Below, piece after piece: positions 33,258 through 44,167 of a stretch of 64,000 bases of DNA. Below the pieces are notes generated by a model that was not told the origin of the DNA, ran no database searches, and saw nothing but the letters and a program-made list of their open reading frames with translations. How positions within the stretch are numbered: position 1 is the first letter of the stretch; every line of letters begins with the position of its first letter. A program made the position numbers and the translations under genes. The DNA is from Dryococelus australis (taxonomy: Eukaryota > Arthropoda > Insecta > Phasmatodea > Phasmatidae), in the NCBI GenBank assembly GCA_029891345.1, contig CM057009.1:289612966-289676965 (forward strand), given 5' to 3'.

Positions 33258-34190
33258 TACACTCCTTGCTAGGAGGGATGTCACTTAGTTAAAACATTTT
33301 TGTAAATGGAAGATATGAGAGCCCTCTGGTGATAGATACTTAAAAAGAAATGATATGTGTAAAAGGTAGACTAAAGTGACCAATGTGCAGATAAGATTGA
33401 ATAGTATGTGTGAATGAATATATTATTTTGTAATGCCAATGATTATTTCGTGTGAAGGCGGGGGTGAAGGTATGGGGTATAGGGGAAGTGGGGGATCAGG
33501 TATAATTTTTATGCATCTAGATTTTTAGAAGTTTTTTTTATATGTCTCAAGTTGTCATGGGAGGATGGCCGAATGGAAAAAAAAAAGGGTGGTGGGAAAT
33601 GGTATTGGGGTATGTGTGAGGTTAAGATTGTAGATTATATGTCCCACGATTAAAATTTTTTTTCGATTTTCTTCGATTTTTATAATAATTTACAAGGGTG
33701 AAGTTGGAGAGGGGATTACGTGATGGAGAAGAGTGGTATGGCGAGAGGGATGGGTGTAGGAAATGAGGATGAGGAAGTCGTAGGTACAGGATGGTAGGTT
33801 GGGGAGGGGGCAATGTCCACGATCCTCACCAGTTTGCTGGACCTGGCTCAGAGCCTTGAATATTCCTTCACTGATCTGAGGACTAATTCACTTATTCCAC
33901 TAAGAGCCCTTAATTATGTTGCTCATTTGAGGCAATTTTTTTGGTTCTTTCCTCGAAGAGCATCGAATCTTCGTTGCGTATTTTTTTCATTTTTTGGAAA
34001 TTTCTTGTTGAATAAACTGAAATATTTGGTAAAAGAAATTAAATTCCAGAGTGATTTTGGGGTGAAACAGGCCACTTTGTCGATAAAATGGCTGTCCGAG
34101 GCCGCTACCTCCGTCTGTGACATTATCGCAGGCGAGTAATCCGAAAATCCGACTCGATGAATATTGTGCCCGAAACTGCCAAACCTGTAT
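33258..34190 (-). repeat. Polinton terminal inverted repeat, middle
   Basis: This is the inverse of the left repeat. Matching blocks are ATGAGAGCCCTCTGGTGATA (33,315), GTAGACTAAAGTGACCAATG (33,366), TTCGATTTTTATAATAATTT (33,670), CTTGAATATTCCTTCACTGA (33,855) and GAGTAATCCGAAAATCCGAC (34,134). The outer end is near 34,190 (CCAAACCTGTATA). It serves as the right end of copy 1 and directly abuts copy 2. Some blocks are expanded relative to the left repeat. Confidence 0.8.
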
Positions 34191-34244
34191 ATAAAGGCAA
34201 GTACCTAACAGCTTTTATCAGTCCATTGTTAACCATCGAGAATG

Positions 34245-34505
34245 AGTAAGAGCATATCAAAATTCATCTTCACTGGCATAGCATGTGAGAAGTTGAAATG
34301 CATCTAGGAGTACTTAAGCATGGGGCCACAGCAAACATGGAATGTGTGTACCTCGGCTAGGTTTATTTGCATATACCCAAACAACTGTGTCGTGACAATG
34401 CAAATGTGTTGAAGCTATTTCGCATGGACGATTCGAAATTGGGACACATGTACGACGACCTGGTTAGTATGGACATGGCATTATAGGGTTTCAAGAGCCT
34501 ATTTT
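34245..34505 (+). pseudogene. Polinton packaging ATPase, copy 2, C-terminal fragment
   Basis: FTGIACEKLKCI-stop-EYLSMGP (34,270-34,328) aligns with ACEKQKYILKYLSMG of copy 1. After a shift, IPKQLCRDNANVLKLFRMDD and MYDDLVSMDMAL (34,372-34,490) continue the C-terminal half. The Walker A part is missing because the terminal repeat begins where it should be. Not functional. Confidence 0.7.
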
Positions 34506-34534
34506 ATTTGTGCTGAAAAGACAAGTATGGAATT

Positions 34535-35104
34535 TTGGTAATCATTCATCGTCAACCATCGATAATGAGTCACAGCACATCGAAATTTCTGGCAGAATAT
34601 ACTCAAGATGTGTCTTTACAAAGACGAAGATGTCTCATACAAAGAAATGATGGAACTTGCAATGCTGATAGAAGAATAATTCGAAATGTTGGTGAACTCG
34701 AACGATCCAAGAATGCTGCTACTAAACATTTTGTCCTCGAAACTACTAAAGGCATAATCTCGGAATTACAAGTTGTGTTGCCCGAGCAGAATAAATTTCT
34801 TCGCACTTACTTGTCTGAGCTTGGGGCGATGATGGATCATGTGAAGATGAAGGTCGTCAGTGTTTTTATGGCCTTGGACGAGCTTCTAACGATTCTTCAA
34901 AGACAAATTACTGCCAGACAGAATATCGCATCGGTACAAAAAGAAGAAAATCTGAAAGTGCTGAAAACTTCCTCAGAGTATTCATTCGGTACCTCGATAT
35001 CTCGTCTCGCACGAAAACTGATATTCAAAACACAGCATGGACACATTAGATGTATACAGCGAATATCTGGAAAGAAACGAAAATTATTTGTTGGGGACTC
35101 ATGA
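34535..35104 (+). CDS. Polinton uncharacterised protein A, copy 2 (intact frame)
   Basis: This uninterrupted frame has 189 codons from an upstream ATG. The natural start is probably the ATG at 34,568 (MSHSTSKFLAEYTQD), which corresponds to the copy 1 protein. The protein is polar with long helical stretches (TTKGIISELQVVLPEQNKFL, MALDELLTILQRQITARQ) and a basic C-terminus (ISGKKRKLFVGDS). No signal peptide or known domain is visible. It lies between the ATPase fragment and protein B, so a virion-assembly or accessory role is possible but unproven. It is the only Polinton gene here without an internal stop. Confidence 0.6.
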   Translation: MVIIHRQPSIMSHSTSKFLAEYTQDVSLQRRRCLIQRNDGTCNADRRIIRNVGELERSKNAATKHFVLETTKGIISELQVVLPEQNKFLRTYLSELGAMMDHVKMKVVSVFMALDELLTILQRQITARQNIASVQKEENLKVLKTSSEYSFGTSISRLARKLIFKTQHGHIRCIQRISGKKRKLFVGDS

Positions 35105-35149
35105 CAAAACCTATAAATGATATAAGTAGTAATTAATTTTATTCAGTGC

Positions 35150-35760
35150 TATGTCGGGTGTTGCTAGCGACCTGCATCGAGAGATGTAGTCAGTTCACTC
35201 GAAATATTTGCTTGCCAAGAGATCCAGACTATAACGCAAACTTACAAATGAAGAAATCTTTAAACACATTGCTCGACATTTCGATGTAGTAAGGGAACGC
35301 GATGGAACACCCGTAGCTATGAATACCGAAATCGACGATACTGCTGAGACTACGAATAAGAGGAAATATGATTACATACAAGGAGATCGGGATGATGGAT
35401 CAGATGTGGTTTTGCTACACAAGAAAAAGGTACTGAATAAAGCCCTCAAATCCGATTTTCTGGCTCCTTGGTACCTACAATCTTACACATATCGTACTAA
35501 TGATACAATATACATACTTTGTTTATAGGTACTACAATAAATGGTTAGTAGTTGCTAATGAAATTAGAGTTATATCGGGTGGGATCATCCAAGTAATCGA
35601 TTACAAGACATGTGAAACCCCTGGGCCTTATGAACTTCTATTTTGCAAAGATCTGCTGGAATACAAGACATTGTTCGAACACACAGATTCAATTTACCAA
35701 GATAACGATCCTGAGACCAGTTCTTATAAGGACAAAAATCACAAAAAAATTTGACATTTA
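35150..35760 (+). pseudogene. Polinton uncharacterised protein B, copy 2
   Basis: The frame through 35,240-35,528 reads NEEIFKHIARHFDVVRERDG, TEIDDTAETTNKRKYDYIQG and DRDDGSDVVLLHKKKVLNK. After a stop at 35,528 and a shift, 35,560-35,754 continues with IIQVIDYKTCETPGPYELLF and LEYKTLFEHTDSIYQDNDPE. It aligns with copy 1 at 23,165-23,800. The function is unknown. Because the frame then leads towards the integrase module, B and the integrase may once have been one reading unit. Confidence 0.6.
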
Positions 35761-36870
35761 TGCAGATCTCTTCAGAGGCCTAGAACTGAAAAGTGGAGAA
35801 GGCCTGATGAAGATAGACAGTGACAACATCGACTGTGTGATTTGGTATGGTCTAAACGATCTCATCGATAGGCTACAACTACTGATCACATTGTGAAGGG
35901 TTGGAAATTATTCTCACACCAACAAGCATATATCCATCATCGAAGAACTGAAGGAGACACTACATACAATGAGTCGGTTGGGAGTCGCACACATACTGCA
36001 TGCAGCTGCCAGGGGCAACTACCATTGTCTCAAGGTCATGATTTGCAGGATGAACAATCTGTTTCAAGCCGACCTTGTCAAGATGATACGTATGCTCGGT
36101 TCAACAAGGGCTACAAATACATGTTGACAGTCATCGTGCCTATTGCGAATTCACCTGTGCCAGGCCGGTCAAGACAAAGAATGTGTGTGATGTCTCAGAG
36201 GCCATGGCAATAGTGTTGTTCGCAGGACACAACCTAACTAATCATCAAACTGACCAGGGCAAGGAATTTTTCAATGCAAAGTTGAAGGCCCTGATGAAGG
36301 AAGATAACATACATCATTATTCCACTACAGCATTCTCAAAGCATCCATAGTCAAGATGTCAAACAGAACTCTGAAGGCCATGTTGTAAAGACATTTCGCT
36401 GAAAATGACTGCTAAAAGTGGCTGATGCTATTGCCGAGTGGATTTCTACAGTTCATCCTACCACTTGCATGAAGCCCAGAGACATCAAGGATGATTACCT
36501 ACTTCAGTCCATGTATGCTATTCCTAAGGGGAGGAACCTACGCAAGCCAAAATCCAAGATCGGAGACCTAGTGTACATCTCCAAACAGAACAGCATCTTC
36601 GGGAAAGGGTTCGTAGCGAATTGGAGTCCCGAACAGTTTCGTGTGCAATGTATATGCAACTAAGCTCTAAGGACCTACTATATCGAAGATCAGTACAACA
36701 CATCCATCCATGGCAGTTTCTACACCAAGGCGATCCAGCCAACGAAGTTTCCATATGTGTGTTTGGTCGAGAAGGTGTTGAAACTATGTAATGGAAGGGT
36801 GTATGTAAAGTGGTAGGGTTTCCCTGTTCACTTTAATTCCTGGGTTGCTAATGTGGACATCGAAAGGTAA
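35760..36870 (+). pseudogene. Polinton integrase with chromodomain, copy 2 (broken)
   Basis: Order seen: WYGLNDLIDRLQLLIT (35,844-35,892), a short helical linker to KVMICRMNNLFQADLVKM (36,033; first catalytic Asp kept as QADL), GYKYMLTVI (36,109), LTNHQTDQGKEFFNAKLKAL (36,236; second Asp kept), then in another frame KASIVKMSNRTLKAM (Glu position is Lys), RNLRKPKSKIGDLVYISKQN (36,533) and a chromodomain ending WVANVDIER (36,841-36,868). Stops and frame changes separate these blocks. It would cut and join element ends to target DNA; the chromodomain is thought to guide target choice. Confidence 0.8.
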
Positions 36871-37079
36871 ACTCACCTTGGAAGAGGAAGATCACATTAC
36901 ATGTATACATAAATAAATATGGAGAATTTTATTCAAGGGCATGTGTGTTTCCTCATTTTCACTGTATATAAATCTTATCGAATAAAATAAAAATTAATTA
37001 GTTTTTATTTATTTATTTTCGGTCAGTTTGACTTAAAATGTATATTATCAGTTTAAAAAAAGTAGATATATATTATTAT

Positions 37080-37865
37080 ATTTTTTTTGTGGGAAAGTCT
37101 CGTTGCGAAGAAAGAATTTCGGAAATGGATCATATGGGATCTCTCTTGAGGCAACTGAGAAAAAAAAATGTGTTAAAGGTGCACTTTAGTGGCCAATTGG
37201 CAGATGTTATTGACTGGTATGGATGAAGGGATAATTTTTACATGAGGCCAATGACTAATTTTATATGAATAGGGGACTGAGTGGTTATGGGTGTATGGGT
37301 GAGCAGAGAAGGGGTTTGAGGTTTTTCCTTCAAATATTAGAATTATTCTTTGGTTTTCTCGATTTTTATAATTATTGCCTAGGAGGCCAGGTGTGGATGA
37401 TGGGGTGTGGGTGAAGAGAAGTGGGTTGAGGGGGAGTGTTTTGGTGGTAGGGGGTGAGGGCATGGTAGGTGCAGGTCGGCGACCAATGGAGGATATGTCT
37501 GCCGATCCTCCCCAGTCCATTAGACCGGGCTTGGAGCCTCGAATACTCATTTATTGCTTTGATGATTAAGTGACTCATTCTGCTAAGAGCCTCTCATCTT
37601 CTTGATTATCTGAGGATTTTTCAGCTCTTGCTCGGAGTATCTTTGAACATGCACTATTCATTGTCAATTTTTTTTTAAATTATTTGTAGAAAAATAGTGA
37701 AATTTAGCTTTAATTTCTGAAGTGATTTTTATTGTGATATAGGCCATTTTGTTAATAACATGAAGGTCCTAGACCACGAAATCCACCTTTAATATCATCG
37801 CAGGTATGTATTCCGAAAATTAGACTCTATTAATCCTGTGCCTGAACTTATATTTTTATATCTAC
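37080..37865 (-). repeat. Polinton terminal inverted repeat, right (copy 2)
   Basis: Blocks match the inverse of the left repeat: GGAAAGTCTCGTTGCGAAG (37,092), GGTGCACTTTAGTGGCCAAT (37,178), CTCGATTTTTATAATTATTG (37,358), GGAGCCTCGAATACTCATTT (37,532) and TTCCGAAAATTAGACTCTAT (37,811). The outer end is around 37,850-37,865. The C-rich strand of the left repeat appears here as a G-rich strand (GGGTTGAGGGGGAGTGTTTT). Open frames in it are not genes. Confidence 0.85.
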
Positions 37866-40800
37866 TTACATTTCAATTTTTTCCCCATTTTTGCTGCCTA
37901 TGCTAAGGCTAGTGTAGTATTAAACTTAGTGACACTCGTAGGAGTCATTCAGTATTTGGAAGTAAGTTTTCAAGCCTCACAAGGTGATAAATTTAGTATT
38001 TGGGTGTCAAGAATGAAGACATCGGCTGTGTTAATGTCCGACAAAGCATGCGCCTATGCTGTAAGACTACGCCATATTAATGCTAAAAACATTTTTAGTA
38101 CCTATACTCCTGGATCCTTCTCGATGATGTGCATGTTTATTTATTTGACCTGATATTGTCTCTACTTTTTCTTTGAGCCCTTTCCCCGCCAGGGTGCAGG
38201 CTACTCAAAAATACCTCACACGTCCAGCTACACCAAAAATCCTACACCTAGCCACGAGGCAAAAGCGATCTCGGCTTCAAAACTTTTGTGCAGGAATTTC
38301 AATGCTCATTGCAAATAGAAACACTATGGTTCATATCTAGAAAAGTTAAAGCAGCAGAGTCTTTCTTTTTCATCACAAAATTGTCAAAGGTCAACAGTAC
38401 GATAATTAAGTCTATTGAAATTTTCTTTTTGGTTGCGATATTTATTGACAAATATTTACTTTGATTTACACCCATTTTTCATCAAGGTGTAATGAATTTC
38501 ATACGTCAAAAAATTATCTGACTGCAATGCCAAAGTTCTATTCCATTCCAGTTCATTATTATGGTGGTGCAATGACTTTTCACACAACACAATTATTTTC
38601 AGAATACTGACAAAAGTTAAAAACACTTAAAATGTTTGGCGATATTGTAACTCGCAATTGGTAACCATAACTAATACTGGGCCTCAACCTTTATTTTTAA
38701 AGTTCACGTTACTGAATGTTCTACATAATAATTAAATACTTGGCTCCGATTCTTGCTACACAAAATGTATTATATGTCACCCTCTGAATGGGCCACGCAC
38801 GGGCTGTGACGATCTTTACACGAATATTGAAAAATGCTGATGCTGACGCCCATGGAAATTTACAGGCGTAAAACATCTCGTCGTCTCATACCTGGTGAAA
38901 TTTTGGCCCAGCCAAAATGCGAAGTCTCAGAAGCCAACCTCCAGAAGGTGATTGCCGAAGTCTTCGATGGCTGGTACCCATATGCACCTCCTTGTATGCA
39001 GCAATCAAATTGGCCCTCGGACGGCAGCAGCAAAACTTGGCGATTTCCGCAACGTCAATTTAAGTAATCGCGTTCCTAGCACAATGCACATTGAAAACGT
39101 CGTTTTTTCGGGCCTTGCAAAAATATTCTGAACAAACTTCATACGCCTGCCGTGGGCAATTAACAGAGTTTACTGCTATGCCAACGACCAAGTCAAATGG
39201 CCCATGGGCGTTAGTGGAATTTTAAAGTGAACACAATTTTCAGTCGGCAAACAAACTCTCATTATACTTTGCCCATGTCACCCGTTAATATTACAACCAC
39301 GAAGTTTGCGTAAATTCGCAACGGCCGTCGCATGACTTCACCGGCGATATTTCCACTCCATTGCAATCAGCGGAAAAAGATACTTTCGTAAACACTTTCA
39401 TACTCTGGTTCACATGAATAAACGCTCTTCAAACATCACTACAATAATCTGTCAGCTGGCCACGTGCCCGACACGCTGTCTTGTAAAATTCGTCCCTGTC
39501 ATACATGCACACACACGTCCAAGGACAGGTCAAGGCACCTTATGCTCGCACGAGCGGAACAGCTTATACTCCTTCCTCTCACCTTGCTCTTCTCCGTCCA
39601 AGCCACGCGGTCTCGACGAAGCACGGTGTGTAGAGTGATTTCTGACGACTTTTCCAATCAAACACGTACTATACAACCTGCATATCGATTATTCATATCC
39701 ATTAATATGTAAGAGTATCACCATATAAAATATAAAAATATTTCCATCGAATAAATATATAATAATAAGAGCAAGAATAGTCTGGCCTAAAATAGAGCAA
39801 TATACCACACGATTAAATATTCACCTTGCAAATACTAAACAATACTTTGACCATACTACCCAGGTTGCCAGCCATGGCTAAAAAATTACTAAAAACCCTA
39901 GAAACTATTCTGAGATGAATACACCCGTCTCAATTTATGTCACAGCTAATATTTGTCACTGAGTCGCAGCGGATACTGTTAAAATCATTATAATATAATA
40001 TGAACTCGCCGACTTAACTATTATTTTATCCTCTAATTTTTCTCTTCTGCTGGCTATGCAGTCTTCAAGACAAATTAATTTTAAAAGCAAAATTGGTCAT
40101 TTGAATGTTTTATTGCAATAATGGTATTATTTCGGATCCTTAGCGAACCACGTTTGCGACATAGTGAACTGATAAATTTGGACACGTTTTCCTTATGCAA
40201 ATACACTAAGAAAGTTTGTATTTAAAAAAAATGCATTCAAATTATAAATATAAATTTAAATATATCCTTGAGCGAGTATATTTTTAATTTTCTTTTTAGG
40301 GATTTTACATAGTGTGAAACTTGTGTGTTTATATAATTTAATGGTTTTAATATCTTGTCCATGTTTTAATTTATTGTGCTCTGGTATACTGCTGATATAT
40401 TATTGTGGTTTACTATATGGTTAATGTACGTTGTTTTTTTATATTTTTTGCTATGTGTTTCGAGAACATGGATGTAATCATTTTGCTGAACTGAAATGAC
40501 AATGAATTAAATATTTAAGGGTGTAATTTCTTACCTCTTAAATACGACGATGGACTGTGGTGCTTATTGTTTGAGAAGACTACTATAAATATGGCTAAAA
40601 AAAATATATATATAATTACAACAGGTGAAAGATAAAATTTCTGGCATGGGAGGGCAGCCACGCAGCCATAATAAAATAAAAAATAATTCTAATCTGCCAC
40701 ACACAAAATAAACCCTAGTGGGCAAATTCATTTTGGAAAAATGTCTCTCCTTTACTTTCCTTTTAATTCTGGGCGAACGAATTTGCGAGGTACAGCTGGT

Positions 40801-41317
40801 TTTTTTAAAATATATTGTACGTTTATGAAACACTATTTAGTAAAATGTATTACATTTAACATATTCTAAACTTCTTATCTCACTATGATTCCTATATCCA
40901 TTGGCTAAAACTTGCATTCTGCCTTTATTATACATTCGTGAAATATTATCCTATTAATGGGAAAATTTTCCAGATTTTTCTAAGTCCGAAAGAGAATGAA
41001 TATTTTTGTATATTTTCGGGTTTTTCTAACTCAGGTCCGTACACCGTACCTCACCTTTGGATATTGCTTAATTCTATATATAATTTGTGTATAAGCACAC
41101 AGACCGAAAATCACATACAAAATTCGTTGAAAATGATCCGAAACTCGGATCAGTATTCAAAATATTGACCCTAGATCTCACTGTAAAATCTTTATTCTTC
41201 GTCTAATATTTGTGTAACAGCCTACATTATATGTTTCACACACCCTGTGTTTGTATGGAATTGACTCCAGCATTTCTTACTAAAGTGTCACTTAGGTGGC
41301 ACTTCCATGGAAAATGG
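37866..41317. other. Unassigned A+T-rich DNA after the Polinton complex
   Basis: Nothing was recognised over 3.4 kb. Open frames of 60-90 codons (for example 38,834-39,067 and 40,564-40,833) carry no known motif and have no paired exon. Moderately GC-richer patches at 38,830-39,060 and 39,440-39,630 could be exon or repeat debris. Confidence 0.45.
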
Positions 41318-41485
41318 TATTAAGAGGATAATTGGTGAGGATTGCGGAGGATTTCTGAGTATTTGTACGGATTAATGAGGATTGATAAGGATTTCTGAGG
41401 ATTGCAGATGATTGTGAAGAAGGATTACTGAGGATTGGTGAGGAGGATTGCTGAGGATTTGTTAGGAGGGTTGAGTAGGATTGTG
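41318..41485. repeat. GAGGATT minisatellite
   Basis: The strand is a run of imperfect units based on GAGGATT(G/T)-N-TGAGGATT, for example ATTGCGGAGGATTTCTGAG and TGAGGATTGGTGAGGAGGAT. At least a dozen AGGATT cores occur in 170 bp, with strong purine bias. Confidence 0.85.
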
Positions 41486-42186
41486 ATTGATATAATTATT
41501 GATGTCTAAGAAGAGTCCGAAAATGATTGTTTATCACCCGAGCTGCCATTGTACGTATATTCCTAGTCTCAAGGGCCTAGCACTATTAGTATTTAAATTA
41601 TAGCCAAGTATGCCTATAAGTGTTGGTAGATGCTGATCCATACCATGACTATAACATACTTGTGCAGAGGGTCGTTACTTGTCTTGGATTGACCAAATAC
41701 ACAAACATTAAATAAATATATGACTAGTATATTTATGCCTACAGAAGACTCGAGACAGTGAATAATGTGTAGACACAGACATTGTGCAATAATTAGAGTT
41801 CAAGAGATGAGAACGGAAATGAAGTAAAAGAATGAGAGAAATTTCATGTTCCTACAATACTCTATTTATAATTTCGGTACAGATTAAAAAAAATTAAATA
41901 TTTTTTTAATTAAAAAATATTTTATAAAGTCGGATAATAAATACAGATTTTTTATTTGACACATCCCATGTCTAGAAAACCCATATGCCCGCCGACTCCC
42001 AGAAACATACGTATATGATTGAAGATTTTGTGTTCATGATTGTCGAGCACCTTAGGGCACGTCCAGCAATACCGAGACAAGCAGAAGCACTAAATCCGCT
42101 GAATAAGCGATCCTCAGTTAGCGACTCTCAGCCACAGTCACAGCCACATAGCTCCCATTTTAAGTACTGTACATTGGGCCAGACTC
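41486..42186. other. Unassigned A+T-rich spacer
   Basis: No feature was recognised. An A/T-only palindrome-like patch lies at 41,889-41,930. Confidence 0.45.
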
Positions 42187-42932
42187 ATACTATACAGAAT
42201 GGAACAAAAGGACGTTAAAAACGTTTGAGGGATGATAGAAGAGGTCGATTTAAAAAAAAACATTTTTATACACCGAAAGTTATGCACTTCAACCGTTTTG
42301 CCGCTATGGGAGCAAATAGATGTTGGATATGTTAGGGGTCTAGGAGCGCGCATCCTCCGTGACATTATGCGTTCGGTTCATCAGCGTCAGCGACATGTGT
42401 TGAAGAGCGGTATCTTTCTGTTCGAAAACGATCAACAGCGAACATTTGGAAACACAGTATTTAAGCAATGAAATGTAAGCCTTTATGTCGTACTCTACTG
42501 TGCATGCCATGTTCATTGTGTCTCAGATCTGGAGAATTCGTAATGGTTACTTTGGGAGGAGATCAAATGTCTCGTGTGCGCTACTCATGTAGATACCGCA
42601 GAAGATATGGCTGCCTGTGCTGCTGGAGCTGCAATGGTCTCCTCGGAAACACCTGAAATCTTTGAACGTACCACACAATCACTGGTACGCAGGTGCCACC
42701 TCTGCGTTGATATCAATGTCGAGCAATTTATGCAACGTCTGTATGTGCAACCCTTCAACTCTGCTTTCGTGGAATTGGTATTAGGTACATAGAGCTGTGA
42801 CACACCCTAGCGGCAAAACGGTCGATGTATTTACAGTACATGACTTTTGGAACCTGCAGATGTTGTGTACTTGACCTCCTTTAACATCCACCGAACTTTG
42901 TAAACAACCTTTTGTTCCATCGTGTATACACT
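42187..42932. mobile_element. Inverted-repeat element with about 115-bp termini
   Basis: The left end TATACAGAATGGAACAAAAG and the right end TTTTGTTCCATCGTGTATA are inverted partners. Inside them the second matching block is AACCGTTTTGCCGCTA.GG (42,290) against CCTAGCGGCAAAACGGT (42,808). The 480-bp interior has frames on both strands of up to 79 codons but no recognised transposase. It is probably a deletion derivative of a larger DNA transposon. Confidence 0.7.
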
Positions 42933-43592
42933 ACACACTTGTGATTAAGCAACAAACCGGTGATTGGTGTTTTGTATAGAGAATATCTTAAACCTAAAAA
43001 AAACGCGGTCTGTAATATCATCCTCCATTTGGAAATAGCTGTTTTCAAACTGTGATTGCATCAAACTTGTTCTAAGAAATAAAACAACTTGTTAATAAGC
43101 ACGTCAAATTTAACAGGAAATGTATTCTTGTAGTAACACTGTCAGGTGAACCGTTCAAAGCAGTTCAGGTGAACTGTTCAAAACAGAGTGTGTGGTTCAT
43201 ACCTGAAGACAAATTACAATACATAGTAAGACAATTTAAAGAAGGATTTTTCAGGGGCACACAGCTCCCTTAATAATCGCTTGACGAGATAAGTGGTAAT
43301 CGAAATTTAGTTTTATATGTATTATTGTCGGGAATACCCTGCCGAAGTTAGTCCCTGTGTTTTAGAAACATGTTATTAATACAGGTAGTGGCCGTGACAT
43401 TTCCAATCACTGATATCAAAATTTGTTAATTAACAATAAACAGCCTACTAAACATCGCACTTAAAGATTATTTTTTGCGTGTACTCTAGATTGGGAATCT
43501 CAGTGGCCGATGAACTTCGCTGTGAGTAAAGGACATGTAAACCGCATTACTGGCATAGGTTATTGTGTTTTTTTTTTTTCATACGCCATAGA
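42933..43592. other. Unassigned spacer
   Basis: No feature recognised. A local direct repeat (GGTGAACCGTTCAAA and GGTGAACTGTTCAAA) lies at 43,145 and 43,168. Confidence 0.45.
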
Positions 43593-43886
43593 TAGGGACC
43601 TGCAGAATTCGCGTTATTTTGTGGGTGCAGACTAAACTCTAATATGTTGTATGCTCGGTTGACTTCTGTCATTGGTCGACAACTTGAGTGGCACGTTGCG
43701 ACGACGATTTCAGCCAATAGTTAAAGCTGAACGGATGAACAGGCAATCTACAGTGAAGCGATCACACAGCATAATGGACGTCATACAGGTTCCACTACCC
43801 AATAAAAACTAAGTGCACTCAGTCACTTAAATGTCGGTGGATTCTAACATGTCTCGAAATAATAACGCGTATTTGGCAGGTCTCTA
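43593..43886. mobile_element. MITE family B, core type 3
   Basis: The ends TAGGGACCTGCAGAATTCGC and AATAACGCG..TTTGGCAGGTCTCTA are inverted. The core contains CATTGGTCGACAACTTGAG and GCCAATAG, CCAAT-type motifs in both orientations. The termini belong to the group found across 43.6-63.2 kb, but the core differs from type 1 copies. Confidence 0.7.
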
Positions 43887-43939
43887 GCCATAGAACAGGT
43901 AATTGTACAGTCTGAATGGTGTGGGCATACCGACTCGCA

Positions 43940-44166
43940 CACTGACAAAAAATTTTGTTGGTATTCCCCCTGCCAAATTTTTTGTGGTGTACAAAAATTT
44001 TTGTAGCTGCAAAAAAAATAAGTTTTTAGTGGCCACAAGTGTTTACTGGACACTAAAAACTTTTTTTGTGGCAGCTACAAAATTTTTGTGTACGCCACAA
44101 AAAAATTGGCAGGGTGAATAACAACAAACTAATTTTGTGACCGCCAGAAAATTTGTTTTTTCAGTG
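43940..44166. mobile_element. Foldback element with CACTGAC ends
   Basis: This 227-bp sequence is almost wholly palindromic. CACTGACAAAAAATTTTGTT starts it and GAAAATTTGTTTTTTCAGTG ends it. In between, CCTGCCAAATTTTTTGTGG pairs with CCACAAAAAAATTGGCAGG, and TAGTGGCCACAAGTG faces its inverse around 44,045. The CACTG end type links it to the elements at 16,606 and 13,263. Confidence 0.85.
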
Positions 44167-44167
44167 C

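Larger units (their letters stand above)
19573..34190. mobile_element. Polinton (Maverick) DNA transposon, copy 1, full span but decayed
   Basis: The element is bounded by inverted terminal repeats of roughly 0.8-0.9 kb. It carries fragments of Polinton hallmark genes: integrase and packaging ATPase on the minus strand, then a PLA2-domain virion protein, a double jelly-roll capsid protein and the N-terminal part of the protein-primed polymerase on the plus strand. It spans 14.6 kb, of which 1.2 kb is an inserted Tc1-like element. Every hallmark gene is broken by stops or shifts, and the polymerase catalytic domain is absent, so it cannot replicate itself. A 6-bp target duplication, expected for Polintons, could not be confirmed at my estimated ends. 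Confidence 0.85.
34191..37865. mobile_element. Polinton copy 2, truncated integrase half
   Basis: Starting immediately after the middle terminal repeat, this segment holds part of the ATPase, protein A, protein B and integrase, all on the plus strand, ending in its own terminal repeat. Gene order equals that of copy 1 read outwards to its left end, so copy 2 lies in the opposite orientation. Everything beyond the ATPase (capsid and polymerase genes) is missing. It is a second family member truncated by deletion or recombination at about 34.2 kb. Confidence 0.75.

Noticed and set aside
33622..34123. Frames on both strands in the middle and right terminal repeats
   Set aside because: They lie wholly inside Polinton terminal repeats and mirror low-complexity Pro/Ser-type text from C-rich DNA.
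41318..41485. CRISPR-like array
   Set aside because: Units are short, irregular and without spacers, and the DNA is eukaryotic.
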